64,000 bases of DNA from Agapetus fuscipes (GCA_951799405.1 OX637354.1:372001-436000), one strand, 5' to 3'. Positions 9,431-20,695 are shown, counted from the first letter of the stretch. The notes: generated by a model from the sequence alone, not told the origin. Numbers and translations: made by a program.

Positions 9431-9987
9431 TCGAAACGACTGTTGCGCCTGTGGAAACTGTGAATGCAATCCGCGCACCATTTCTGTTGTACGGGGAAAT
9501 CTGTTGTTAGCTATTCAGGCGCTGTCATGGAAAATTATCGAAACAATCACAGCTTGTTATCTTTGTAGTGTGAAATATTTTTATCGTGTACTTTAAAATC
9601 GTTATTTACGGTGAAATATAAAACATATATTTGCAAAACCGTGAACAAAAAAACATTTAAGATTTGTTTCTCGGCGTTTAAACGTCACACTTTTATGGGG
9701 CTACGGTTGTACGAAACCAATAAAAAAATAATAATTTGCATTTTACTTTGAAAACCGGCCATGTGTTAATGTTAGTCCATTTTGGCAGTGAGGTCCGCAC
9801 GTCAATTAGCATAGACAATATTGTGTCGTCACCCAACCGGGTTGCTAAGGAACAGGCATAAATATATTTTCTTTTGGTTGCTAGTAAGGACGGCGGTCCC
9901 ATACCAGACTGATGTTTGCCGAGAAAAAAGTTAAAAAATGATTACGACCTCATTCATGTACGGATCTCATTTACCTCTTTTTTTTCA
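9431..9987. repeat. Low-copy repeat at 9780-9925; rest unclassified
   Basis: 9780-9925 (GTCACCCAACCGGGTTGCTA through CCGAGAAAAAAGT) resembles 37085-37230 and, more weakly, 47020-47110 and 29640-29760. 9431-9779 shows nothing recognisable. Confidence 0.4.
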
Positions 9988-10157
9988 CTTATAGGTTGAT
10001 ATGAGCCTGACCATCCATGCTTTAAAAAAAAGGTACACTTTGTTTTCATTATTACTGTTTCAGGGAAAATCGGCAAGAGTTGCAGTTCATTTGAGATTGA
10101 GTTTTTATGTTGTAAGTCCACATGCGACATGTGTAAGCGTGAACTTATACGTGTCTA
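9988..10157 (+). repeat. P repeat, head to head with the next
   Basis: A forward P element from TATAGGTTGATATGAGCC to ACGTGTCTATCTAATCTAAT. It meets an inverted P element at about 10157, giving a large imperfect palindrome. Confidence 0.7.
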
Positions 10158-10415
10158 TCTAATCTAATCTAAGTTGCAATGATATGTAACATTGGGGAAT
10201 CACATTATATGCATTCTCACTAGCAGACACGAATAATTTCGCACTCACAAATGCTGCATGTGTTCCTTCAAATTAAAATCCACACCTGAAATGAACACAA
10301 GCCCTGAAACTTTTTCCAATCTTCCCTGAAACAGGGGTGACATTGGTAAAGTGAATCATTTTATACAGTATGGGTTGTCAGCCACATACCAACCTATAAG
10401 TCAAAGAAACCAAAA
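10157..10415 (-). repeat. P repeat, nearly full length
   Basis: From ATCTAATCTAAGTTGCAA to ACCAACCTATAAGTCAAAG. The GAAACAGGG hairpin and CAGCCACATACC landmarks are present. Confidence 0.75.
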
Positions 10416-10989
10416 ACAAAAATATTATTTGCCTTTTCCTAAGCAAACCTGTAGTGTCGCGTCATAATTAGGATGCACTTATCAATCCATGTGCGGATCT
10501 CACTTAATTCTTGCATTTCAAATTAAGAATACTTTTTCAAACGAACCATAGATAAGAACAGAACCGTGTAAAAAGCGCGCGCAAACGATGAAACGTCAAA
10601 CTTTTCAACAGGCCACCATTTTGATTGTTCAAATCTCAATCAAACTCACTTTATTATCACTATTATTTGTGCAACAGGTTCATTGTTAGATTAGATTTGT
10701 CTGTTTACGCGACGCTCGTCGTCAGCTCCCTTTTCGCTACTAGCTAGATGTCCCGCCAGCCCGCGCGGGGTCACACAGAGTAAACTTATTTTTAGAGTTG
10801 AAAGTTCAAAATACAAAAGTCGAGTCTCGCCGTGCAGCGCGGGAACAGTTGCCGCCTCTGCATGTCGGGATTTCTTGGCACACACGGCTAATATACGCAA
10901 AATACGACTTATTCACAAAGACGACTTGGTTTTTTAATCGTGATCGATGATAATAACAAAGATAATTTATTTAGTTTAAGGATTTAAAT
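10416..10989. other. No recognised feature
   Basis: Contains a GC-richer patch at about 10700-10880. No gene or repeat family is recognised. Confidence 0.3.
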
Positions 10990-11075
10990 CAAACACTGTT
11001 TTCCCTTTTACAATTATTTACATATTCTTTAATTCTACTAACGTTTTCCATCTAAGATCATCGTCAGGTATCTAG
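10990..11075 (-). repeat. Penelope-like terminal motif, degenerate
   Basis: The minus strand has CCTGACGATGATCTTAGATG, then GAAAACGTTAGTAGAATTAA. The layout parallels 7285-7350 (core CTGACGA, a short stem, GAAAACGTT, GTAGAATT). Confidence 0.4.
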
Positions 11076-11093
11076 TAATATAATAATAACAAT

Positions 11094-11358
11094 ATTAGAC
11101 TGATTTATTTAGTGAGCGCTGTTTTTCTGTGTATGACACCTCAAGAGCCCTCTTGGTGCTGTAAAAAACGCCAATTCCCAAGACCCAGCTGCGGTTAGAC
11201 TGGATGGACCTTTTGATGGCAGGTCTTTGGTAAAGGTTTATGAATGTTTCAACCCAGCGAAGAGCAAATTTGAAAATATAAATGGTATATTTTTGTGATC
11301 CGCCGGGAATCAAACCCACAACCTTCCGAAGTGTTACCACTGAACTACGGACCGGTCA
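11094..11358 (-). mobile_element. SINE B copy, full length
   Basis: From the tRNA-like head at the right (CCGGTCCGTAGTTCAGTGG) to the LINE-like tail at the left (ACCTCAAGAGCC, AGCGCTGTTTTTCTGTGT on the plus strand). It adjoins the segment shared with 4066-4190. Confidence 0.85.
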
Positions 11359-11465
11359 ATGGTCTAATTTATTATAAATCTAAAATCGAAGTTGCAAATA
11401 TATGAAGACTACAGGGGAAGAACAAGGAATGTTAGCTGAAGAAAATTTTGAGTAAATCAATATTT
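11359..11465 (-). repeat. Inverted copy of 4066-4190
   Basis: The reverse complement of the segment upstream of the dimeric SINE at 4183; near-identical over about 105 bp (TCTAAAATCGAAGTTGCAAA, AGAACAAGGAATGTTAGCTG). Confidence 0.75.
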
Positions 11466-11472
11466 ATAAATA

Positions 11473-13263
11473 ACTAGCAGACCAAACCGCGCTCTCGCAC
11501 GGTTGGCTGCTAGGCCCTACGGGCAGTTTAAAGTCCGGCTTCGCCAGCACACTTTACCCTTGCTTTGATTTTTAAAAGATACATGAGAACTGACCAACAA
11601 CAACAACAAAAAGTGGACAATTTTATGGTAGAATCCCAGGCCTGATCGTGCTACTTCCTATTGTTGTGCAGGTGCTGAAGTCTATATCCTGCTTTTTATT
11701 TCTGCTCTTTAATTTTCTGGGGATGGTTTTTAATGATTCTCGACCCGTTCATTACCATTTAAGTGTATAACTTGCCTTTTCTGCTCTTTTTCGTTTTGCT
11801 GGTAATAGTATCTTAAGCGTACCTGTGTTGCTTGCAATTGTCTTATAGTGGCATGAAACATGACTGCGTTTGCCATACGGCATTGTTTTGTTGGTACTGG
11901 TGCTTTTATTTTTAGATTGTTCCAGTATTGTCATGAAATGCCTTCAAACTGCTCGTCCTGCTCTGAATTATCTTTTGACATCTTAAAACTGGTTGTGATA
12001 GTTTTCACGATATTTTAGTGTCTGATACTGCTTGGTACCTGAAGATACCTTAAAATGCCTAAACTCACAATTTACAAAAAATCTAAGTATGGGAAAACGT
12101 TCGACCCATCGACAGAACTCTAAGAAAAAATGACTTTTGAAAATTTGAACAAAAGAAACTTTTTAATTTTTTTTTATTTTTATATATAAGACACTTTGTA
12201 TGAAATTTTACTTTTTAAATATTTGTTCAAAGAAATTTGCCGTAGAAAAAAAGTTTCTTCCAACATTTATGGGATTTACTAAAATGCATTTTAAATTCGA
12301 GTATGAGATCTAGACATTCAAAATGGCCGCCTGCAGAGCAATGTATTTTTTTAGTTGGTATCACGGGTATGCAAAATATACACTTGGCGGGATTATCCTA
12401 TTACATATCATTACATTTCGCTAAATTATAATTGTTTGTGTAGCACCAAAACAGTAGATTTTTTTACTTATAAATTTGACTTTTTTGTGAAAATCAGGTT
12501 TTTCAAAATTTTGTTGGAAAAAAATTGTCATTGAAAAAAGTTTTCTTTCAAAAAATGTTGAAATAAGCAAAACCAAATTGATCATTGAGAAAAAACCTTC
12601 AGAATTTTAAAATGACCGCCAGGAGAATGTTAAATATTGAAGAAACCAAAAAAAGTGTATGGCAGCTACTCTTAATCCTTCATGTATTTCGTTGTTCTTT
12701 TGAAAATATTTAAGTCTGTTTATGTGCAGATACCATGCCTAATTTCAATGTTCCAACTTTATGCATGCGCCCGATGTGCCACCTGAAAGTTATTGTTTTT
12801 TATTTTTTTCAATGTAGGTATTTACAAATTTTGTTTGAAGAATTTACTTTTTGCGAAAAAATTTCTTCCAAAAGTTGTTAAAATTACTAAGAGACATGAC
12901 TGTTTCGAATATCAAGCCTGTAAATTTAAAACGGCCGCCAGCGGCAAGATTGCAATTTTCAGTCTGTATGGCAGGTATGCGAAATATGCACGTGACGTCA
13001 TCCAGACCCTGACAGTTGTTTAGCCACTGACACTTTATGGGGGTGTGCAAAATTTCAGCATCGTGCTGCAAACGGTCTGGGCGCCTATAATGGTACAAAT
13101 ATACAAACAAACAAACGGACAAACAAACAAACGGACAAACAAACACCAAAAATTCTGGAACGTAGCGTTAGTTCAGTTTGTCAATAGAAACACTTGTTAG
13201 AAAAACATTTTTGCAAATTCGAAAAAAACAGACGCAAATACCCTCTCCTTTTTTATATATAAG
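11473..13263 (+). mobile_element. X element, tandem copy 1
   Basis: Starts ACTAGCAGACCAAACCGCGC. The first 50 bp can fold into a hairpin (CCAAACCG against CGGTTGG). It ends with an (ACAAAC)n stretch, CAGACGCAAATACCC and TTTTTTATATATAAG. Inside are degenerate units of about 300 bp, each with AAAATG(G/A)CCGCC (near 12320, 12610 and 12930). It has no long frame. It is not classified; a Helitron-like or LINE-derived non-autonomous element are both possible. Confidence 0.65.
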
Positions 13264-15640
13264 ACTAGCAGACCAAACCGCGCTCTCGCACGGTTGGCTG
13301 CTAGGCCCTCCGGGCAGGTTTTAGTCTGGCTTCGCCATAATTTTTTACCCATATGTGTTTTATTTCATTGAATGCTTTAAGATATAATTGAATAAATTTT
13401 GTGATAAAAAGGTAATTGAATTCTTTTCATGTTCCGAATATCTTGAATCTACGAAAGACGAATTTAAGTTAAATAGCCTGCCGATTACGGCATTCTAAAT
13501 TAAAGTCCGGCTTCGCCAGCACACTTTACCCCTGCTCTGATTTTTAAAAGATCCATGAGCACTGACCAACAACAACAACAAAAAGTGGACAATTTTATGG
13601 TAGAATCCCAGGCCTGATTGTGCTACTTCCTATTGTTGTGCAGGTGCTGAAGTCTTTATCCTGCTTTTTATTTCTGCTCTTTATTTTTCTGGTGATGGTT
13701 TATAATGATGCTCTTCCCGTTGATTATCATTTAAGTGTATAACTTGTCTTTTTTGCTCTTTTTCGTTTTGCTGGTAATGGTATCTTAAGCGTACCTGTGT
13801 TGCTTGCAATTGTCTTATAGTGGCATGAAACATGACTGCGTTTGCCATACGGCATTGTTTTGTTGGTACTGGTGCTTTTATTTTTAGATTGTTCCAGTAT
13901 TGTCATGAAATGCCTTCAAACTGCTCGTCCTGCTCTGAATTATCTTTTGACATCTTAAAACTGGTTGTGATAGTTTTCACGATATTTTAGTGTCTGATAC
14001 TGCTTGGTACCTGAAGATACCTTAAAATGCCTAAACTCACAATTTACAAAAAATCTAAGTATGGGAAAACGTTCGACCCATCGACAGAACTCTAAGAAAA
14101 AATGACTTTTGAAAATTTGAACAAAAGAAACTTTTTAATTTTTTTTTATTTTTATATATAAGACACTTTGTATGAAATTTTACTTTTTAAATATTTGTTC
14201 AAAGAAATTTGCCGTAGAAATGAAACATGACTGTGTTCGCTGTACGGCATTGTTTTGTTGGTACTGGTGCTTTTGTTTTTAGATAGTTCCAGTTGCTCTT
14301 ATTGTCATGAAATGTCTTCAAACTGCTCGTCCTGCTCTGAATTATCTTTTGACATCTTAAAACTGCTTGTGATACTTTTCACGATATTTTAGTGTCTGAT
14401 ACTGCTTGGTACCTGAAGATACCTTAAAATGCCTAAACTCACAATCTACAAAAAATCTAAGTATGGGAAAACGTTCGACCCATCGACAGAACTCACGAAA
14501 CGACAGACTTTTGAAAATTAAAAAAAAAAAGATTCAGTTTTTTTTATTCTTTTATATATAAGACACTTTGCATGAAATATTACTTTTTAAATATTTGTTC
14601 AAAGAAATTTGCCGTAGAAAAAAAGTTTCTTCCAACATTTATGGGGTTTACTAAAATGCGTTTTATATTTGAGTATGAGGCCTAGACATTCAAAATGGCC
14701 GCCTGCAGAGCAATGTATTTTTTTAGTTGGTATGGCGGGTATGCAAAATATATATTCGGCGTGATTGTCCTATTACATATCATTTCATTTCGCTAAATTA
14801 TAATTGTTTGTGTAGCATCAAAACAGTTGATTTTTTTACTTATAAATTTGACTTTTTTGTGAAAATCAGGTTTTTCAAAATTTTGTTGGAAAAAAGTTGT
14901 CATTGAAAAAAGTTTTCTTTCAAAAAATGTTGACATAAGCAAAAACAAATTGATCATTGAGGAAAAACCTTCAGACTTTTAAAATGAACGCCAGTTGAAT
15001 GTTAAATATTTAAGAAACCAAAAAAAATGTACGGCAGCTACTCTTAATCCTTCATGTATTTTGTTGTGTTTTTGAAAATATGTAAGTCTGTTTATGTTCA
15101 GGTGGCATGCTTAATTTCAATGTTCCAACATTATGCATGCGCCCGTTGTGCTACCTGAAAGTTATTATTTTTTATTTTTTTCTATGTAGGTATTTACAAA
15201 TGTTGTTTGAAGAATTTACTTTTTGCGAAAAAGTTTCTTCCAAAAGTTGTTAAAATTACTAAGAGACATGACTGTTTCGAATATCAAGCCTGTAAATTTA
15301 AAATGGCCGCCAGCGGCAAGATTTCAACTTTCAGTCTGTATCGCAGGTATGCGAAATATGCACGTGACGTCATCCGGACCCTGACAGTTGTTTAGCCACT
15401 AACACTTTATGGGGGTGTGCAAAATTTCAGCATCGTGCTGCGAACGGTCTGGGCGCCTATAATGGTACAAATATACAAACAAACAAACGGACAAACAAAC
15501 AAACAAACAAACAAACACCAAAAATTCTGGAATCGAGCGTTAGTTCAGTTTATCAAGAGAAACACTTTTTAGAAAAACATTTTTACAAATTCGAAAAAAA
15601 CAGACGCAAATACCCCCTAGATTTTTATATAATAGATTAT
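13264..15640 (+). mobile_element. X element, tandem copy 2 with internal duplication
   Basis: It begins exactly where copy 1 ends, with the same ACTAGCAGACC start. It carries about 180 bp near 13320-13500 that copy 1 lacks, and a segment from about 13826 to 14220 is repeated at about 14221-14630. It ends CAGACGCAAATACCCCC then TTTTTATATAATAG. The (ACAAAC)n run at 15477-15527 is longer than in copy 1. Confidence 0.65.
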
Positions 15641-15689
15641 AAAAAATTATAAAAAACACAGAGTTTTATTTTCACAAATTGAGTATTTA

Positions 15690-15835
15690 TTTCCCTCAAA
15701 TCAATATTTGAAAAATTGTATGCGGCTGACCACCATGCTGGTGGTTTTGTACTCCGCCGGGATTCGAACCCACAACCTTCCATTCAGCAGTCTGAAGTGT
15801 TACCACTGAGACCGGTCTGTGGCAAGAGCATATGA
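15690..15835 (-). mobile_element. P end fused to SINE B head
   Basis: The minus-strand SINE B head (CCGCCGGGATTCGAACCCAC on plus) is followed leftwards by P sequence (GTATGCGGCTGACCACCATG) and by TCAAATCAATATTTG, the same flank seen at 4066. Confidence 0.6.
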
Positions 15836-15960
15836 ATTTTTCACCCAGAGAAGAGCCTATTTGAAAATATAAATAGCATACTAATATTGCTCCGCCTGGA
15901 TTCGGACCTACGACCTTCCATTTACGAGTCCTAAGTGCCAACCACTAGACTAGAACCGGT
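15836..15960 (-). mobile_element. SINE B copy, 5' part
   Basis: Head (CTCCGCCTGGATTCGGACC on plus, box B complement) and ACGAGTCCTAAGTGCCAACC to AGAACCGGT. The body stops at GAAAAATTCATATGC. It sits directly beside another SINE B fragment. Confidence 0.65.
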
Positions 15961-16007
15961 GATTTAAAAAAATGAATCCTAAGTTTGAATGCATCTGTAC
16001 AAGTAGG

Positions 16008-16420
16008 ATCATATCGACGGTTAAAAGGAAGCGACGTTTTGGTCAAAAATGAGCTATGAATGCTATCCTACTTACAATTTTCCGCTTTTTATATAATGCG
16101 CAATGATTTTTTGTTGTTTATGCCCAAGCAAACAACTGCATTTTTGAAGTATGTTTTTGGTGTAACCGACAAGATTTTGGCCTATTTTGTCCTAAAGGCG
16201 CTTGTGACATAAAAAATCGTAAAACATCGTAAAACCACTTTAATATGAATGCCAATAAATGTCTTTATTTCTCTAATTTTAGAGCTGTTTTGATTTTAAC
16301 GATATGATAAAAAATAAAAAAGTTCTACCATTTTTCTACAATCTCAAACTTTAAACTGCTCTCCTGAAAAATTAAGTTTATGTCGCTTATGCTCTATTAC
16401 CCTTTAACCGTCGATATGAT
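16008..16420. mobile_element. MITE U
   Basis: About 20-bp terminal inverted repeats: ATCATATCGACGGTTAAAAG at left and CCTTTAACCGTCGATATGAT at right. It is non-coding and single copy in this window. The superfamily is unclear. Confidence 0.65.
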
Positions 16421-16429
16421 GCAGACACA

Positions 16430-16565
16430 TCTACCCGCCGCACGTTGCGTCTATAAGCGGTCAGATTATTTCCGTCCCGCGTGTCAACATGCCTGACCGG
16501 GACTTGAACCCGCGACCCTGCTCCACCCTGTAGCGCTGCCCACTGCTCCAGCTTCCTGTAAGTGA
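16430..16565 (-). mobile_element. tRNA-derived SINE D fragment
   Basis: The minus strand reads GGAGCAGTGGGCAGCGCTAC (box A-like), then GGGTCGCGGGTTCAAGTCCC (box B). The cloverleaf is imperfect, so this is a SINE head and not a tRNA gene. A second box B-like stretch (GGTTCAAATCCACGG, minus strand) lies near 16640. Confidence 0.5.
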
Positions 16566-16751
16566 CACCAGATGGGGAAAAAGCATGACTGCAACAGCTA
16601 TTTTTGTCTCACACGTGGATACATCTCTCCAACCGTGGATTTGAACCGTCGACCTCTAGATCAAAAGTTCACACCACTTTTACCGGCATATACTCTACAA
16701 TAATTTCTTCGGCTCTCCGGTCGATAGCTCAGTTAGTAAAGTGCGTGCACG

Positions 16752-16971
16752 CAGACACGGATTAAGACCACTGGGGGCCCTGGTGCGGGTAAAGTCAGGG
16801 GGGACCCCAACTCCCATCTCTCCTACTACCACTCATTCATCCTCGCCTAACATAAAAACAACGAAAATGTAAGCTATTTGAGAATATTTTTATAAAACGT
16901 CTTGAGGCCCCTTAGGGCGAGCCCTGGTTCGGCCACACTACACCGCTCAAACCGCCCTTAATCCGGGCCTG
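16752..16971. mobile_element. hAT-type MITE
   Basis: Ends CAGACACGGATTAAGACC and, inverted, CAGGCCCGGATTAAGGGCGG. The 8-bp flanks (CGTGCACG and CATGCATT) are both diverged forms of the SINE target CTTGCATT. About 220 bp and non-coding. Confidence 0.65.
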
Positions 16972-16984
16972 CATGCATTCTATG

Positions 16985-18258
16985 CAGGGCTGTAGCTAGA
17001 GTCGAATTTGAGGTAGGGCAGCATTGGTTACAGATAGGGCGGAAGTAAAAAAAATATCATTATATCTGCCCTCGAAGCACGGGCTCCTAAATCAATCACC
17101 ATAGGTCAGTGATGTACATGGTGTAATATTTTTGACAATGGAACTTCGTACTGCTTGAACCATTTTTTTGCCACAGATTTTGAATTTCAGGTGAACGATA
17201 TGTTGCGTTTTGTGGTATATGAGTGAGAACGTTGTTCAAATTTGGATCTTTCATACACGTGTATTCAAATAAATTCTGAAATAATCCTTGTTCTTTTTCA
17301 TCTTCCAAAATATAATTTCCACGCAGAGCTAATTCGTTGACAATTAAAAATTGTATTACTTCAATGATACACTTCACTTAATGCCTATATTTTTTTAATA
17401 CTTTTTTATTTATTAACGTTTCAACACTGCTAGATGTAGATATTCATTGTAATTTCTCCTGCCACATCGACATAGCTTGAATATGCGAAATTGATTTTTC
17501 ATGTTTTGGAAAACCAGTTTTAGAATCAGTAGCATTTTTCCAATTTCTAAATCCTGTGGAAGTGTACGATTTCTGTTTGCTTCCATGAGGTAAAAATTGC
17601 TGGCATGGATAGCAAAAAGCAGCATCTTTCTCGAAAGAATGCTGTAACCATTTATAACGCTTGAACCAATCGGAAACAAAGGCTCTGTTTTGTTGTTTTG
17701 GATATGTGTTTTATTGGTTCTCCGATTTGTGCAACAATAGAAGGAATACCAAAGCCAACATTACCAACATGTGTTGAGCAACCTGTTGCCATGGAACTAG
17801 GAGTAGCGATTGTATTTTGAACTTCAACCTGTTTTGAGCAGTGAGGTTCTTCGTGGTCAATTTGCTTTTCAACTCTTCGTTTTTTTTCCAAAGAAACCTC
17901 GTATATCCATCGCGAAATCAACGATTTTTGACTAAAACACTGAACAGTTAATTGTCGTCACAGTACAATTTATTTTTCATCATCTTAAAAGGTGATTTCG
18001 TGTTGCCAGTATATAAAAAAAAGTGTGACAGCTGGAGTTTACCCACATTATGTAGATAGGTACCAACTCTTTGAGTTTAGGTACCCATTTCTTTTCCTAC
18101 TAAGTTTGGTTAATTTCTACATTTTTTTTTTATCTCAAACTATGAACAAACAATTTAATTATAATAATTTGTCTTAGTTTTTGGTATTTTTAAGGTAGGG
18201 CATTGTGATTTCAAGGTAGGGCATTGCCCCACAATGCCCCCCCCTAGCTACGGCCATG
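16985..18258 (-). mobile_element. hAT element, degenerate
   Basis: The left end is CAGGGCTGTAGCTAG and the right end, inverted, CATGGCCGTAGCTAG. The 8-bp target duplication ATTCTATG is perfect once the LINE in the right copy is removed. It holds a decayed transposase gene on the minus strand. Confidence 0.8.
17090..17930 (-). pseudogene. hAT transposase (ZMYM1/TTF-zinc-finger type), decayed
   Basis: Read on the minus strand in joined pieces. An N-terminal part about 17650-17430 has the TTF zinc-finger pattern (WLQHSFEKDAAFCYPCQQF, then a GFRNWKNA block). A second part, 17377-17096, has the LALRG and NLFEYTCMKDPNL pattern of the start of the catalytic domain in ZMYM1-like hAT proteins. In-frame stops and frame changes separate them, and the C-terminal dimerisation domain is absent. 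The gene is non-functional. Confidence 0.7.
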
Positions 18259-18263
18259 ATTCT

Positions 18264-19669
18264 CTCACATTACACCAATTTTAAAAAAGCCCCAGTTGGA
18301 TCCTGGTGACCCTTCAAATTTTAGACCTGTGTCAGATCTGCCATTCTTGTCGAAGGTGCTGGAGCGGATTGTCTCCCGGCGGTTGGTGTCGTATCTAGAT
18401 GCAAATAGATTAATGCCTAAGAGGCAGTCGGCATACCGGAAATATCATTCAACAGAAACCGGTATGCTTAAGCTTGTATCGGATATGATATCGGCTGTAG
18501 AGTGTGGCGATCTGGCCTTACTGGCGCTTCTTGACATGAGTGCGGCTTTTGACACAGTAAGTCACCTGATTCTTATTGAGAGGTTGGAGGTGTCGTACGG
18601 ATTGACCGGCGGGGCTTTAGCATGGTTCTCCTCCTATCTGGTGGAACGCAGGCAGGCGGTGCGTGTTTGTGATAGTGTCTCACCTACCTACTCGCTGTCC
18701 TCTGGGGTTCCACAGGGCTCTGTGCTGGGTCCGATTCTTTTTATATTGTATACTGCTGACATTGAGAGTATTGTTGAAAAATGGGGCCTCATCTCACATT
18801 CATATGCAGATGACTGGCAAATATACTCTCAATGTCGGCCAGACATGACTGAGGACCTCAGTTGTAGGGTCTCTGGGTGTATCTCGGAGGTCGGTGAGTG
18901 GATGGTGAACAATGGCCTAATCCTGAACATGGATAAGACGGAGATACTCTGGGCAGCCACATCTAGGCGCGACCATCTATTGGTTAATGGGGTAGCACTC
19001 TCCATAGGAGGTAAGCTGATCCAGCCTTCCGATTCGGTGAGACTTCTAGGAATCTTACTGGATCGGAACCTGACATTGGAAAGGCAAATAGATGCCACAA
19101 TAGCTTCCTCCTTTTTTTCACTGCGCCAAATAAAGGCAATTAGAAAGTGTCTTCCGTCAGATGCGGTTAACACCCTGGTGAGTGCGTTTGTGATGTCTCG
19201 GATTGATTATTGCTCAACGCTTTATAGTGGTCAGCCAAAGAAGCATTTCAACCGCTTTCAATCTGTGTTGAATTCAGCAGCAAGGCTTATATTCGGGATA
19301 TCCAAATTCGCTCACATCACTCCACTGTTAAAAAAACTACATTGGCTTCGTTTCCCGGAGAGGGTGGTCTACCGTGTTTGTCTGATGGTATATAAAGCCA
19401 TCAATGGCTTGGCTCCACCTTATCTGACTGACATGATTTCGCCTGTTGAGATGGGTGTGAGGAGGCAGACACTCAGATCCGCGGGCGATGGTGCAATCAA
19501 TTTGGTTCAGCCGCACCGTCAGATCCGTACAAATTTTGGAGACCGTGCTTTCCGTGTTGCGGGTCCGGTGGAGTGGAACAGACTGCCACCCGGAGTGAAG
19601 AACTCCGAATCTATGGGTATATTTTGCGGAGCTCTCAAGACGCACCTTTTCAAAAAGTCTTATCCGTGA
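18264..19669 (+). CDS. LINE reverse transcriptase, C-terminal two thirds
   Basis: About 465 codons, open from the 5' truncation point to a stop at 19667-19669. No native start is present; the frame enters at ITPILKKPQLDPGDPSNFRP. Visible blocks of a non-LTR reverse transcriptase: NFRPVS, the AFDTVSH region, SSGVPQGSVLGPILF, the catalytic YADD (about 18803-18814) and the thumb block LLKKLHWLRFPERVVYR with NGLAPPYL. The last two are typical of the L2/CR1 group. The frame is intact, which suggests a fairly recent insertion, but the endonuclease domain and promoter are missing, so it cannot move by itself. Confidence 0.9.
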
Positions 19670-19759
19670 TCGGAGAGGGCCCTTGAGGTGTGACACACAC
19701 AAAAACGGCGCTCTCTTATCATGTGTAATTTAAAACAAATAAGCCTGACATATATATAT
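18264..19759 (+). mobile_element. L2/CR1-type LINE, 5' truncated
   Basis: A 5'-truncated insertion with an open reverse transcriptase frame, a short 3' UTR and a (TA)n tail. The 8-bp target duplication ATGATTCT lies at 18256-18263 and 19760-19767. It landed in the hAT target duplication. The 3' UTR at 19675-19712 closely matches the SINE B tail. Confidence 0.85.
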
Positions 19760-19851
19760 ATGATTCTATGCCAAGAGCTCGGGTTCGAATCCCACCAAGG
19801 ATGTTAGAAAGGATTTCCAGTTCCGGTGTTTATTTCAAACCCTAAATAGTC

Positions 19852-20262
19852 TGGTCGATAGCTCAGTAAGTGGAGTGCTTGCATTCTATGCCGAGAGCTA
19901 ACATTCGTATCCCACCGAAAGTGTCAGTAATGATTTCCCGTTTCGGTCTTTATTTCAAGCTCTAAATAAAATATCAGCAAGGCTTACTCAGCCTTCACAA
20001 GAAATGAGTAACGGTTCTCACGGGAGCTGGGAAACTACTTCTTTTTTTTTTTGAGGAAAAAAACAGTTACAGTGGGATGATATTTCAAGTGGAAGAATTA
20101 ACAGTTTACAATACCAGTAAATTTTCCATTAATTTGGTTGAAGCTTCAGCTGAAGTGGTTGGCGTAAGGCTGTAAAAATAACCAGGTTCCACCCGCCACA
20201 TGCGACACCTTCGGGGAAAACGCGGCAGGAAGTTACACTATATATGTAGCTTAGTCACGACT
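19852..20262 (+). mobile_element. SINE A copy with a T-repeat insertion
   Basis: Head GGTCGATAGCTCAGTAAG, a weak box B (CATTCGTATCCC), body, then an insertion at about 20036-20155 related to 31824-31905 (AAAAACAGTTACA, CCAGTAAATTTTCCA). The A body resumes at CAGCTGAAGTGGTTGGCG and ends TACACTATATATGTAGC. Confidence 0.75.
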
Positions 20263-20499
20263 TAGTGAAAATCAATCCTTTATATTTTAGCTGTGCAACT
20301 TTTTTTTGTTATTATAAAAAAAATATCAATGGTCGGATCAAAAAAGTCGGGGATGAAGTTGTGACGTGACCGCTGGGTTGTAAACCAATAATTGCAAACC
20401 AAATTAAGTTCTTGTCAGCCAAGGACCTCTGTCTCATATCATACATTTAGGAAAACACGAATTGTTTTGACTCGATTTTATTCTTCCTTCTTCTTCAGT

Positions 20500-20695
20500 C
20501 TTTCTCAGTCCACTCCTAGGCGTAGGTCTCCTCCAATCCTCTCCATCCCTGTCTATCGGCTGCTGTGTTCAGCCATTCTCTGCCTGCAGTTCCCTTGATG
20601 TCGTCCAGCCCCTTCAGTTGGGGTCTCCCCCCTCCCCGCTTGGACATCCTGGGCCGCCACTGGACGATCCTTTTCGGCCACATGTCACGGTTCTA
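20500..20695 (-). pseudogene. RTE-like LINE, C-terminal fragment
   Basis: The minus strand encodes a short piece with the pattern RPRMSKRGGGRPQLKGLDD and then GREWLNTAADR.GW.GLEE. This is the Arg/Gly/Pro-rich tail typical of the end of RTE-like reverse transcriptase genes. No other part of the element is here. Confidence 0.55.

Larger units (their letters stand above)
16713..19850 (+). mobile_element. SINE A copy split by three later elements
   Basis: The head starts at CCGGTCGATAGCTCAGTTAG, breaks at about 16751, leaves a few bases (CATGCATTCTATG) at 16972-16984 and resumes at 19768 with ATGCCAAGAGCTCGGGTTCG. Removing 16752-16971, the hAT at 16985-18258 and the LINE at 18264-19759, with one copy of each target duplication, restores a continuous SINE head. 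Confidence 0.8.

Noticed and set aside
9173..9596. Open frames of 100-123 codons on both strands
   Set aside because: They are translations of the SINE A unit of a dimeric SINE and of its flank; the same false frames recur at other SINE copies.
20392..20598. A small plus-strand coding region
   Set aside because: The evident coding sense is the opposite strand, where it is a LINE C-terminal fragment.
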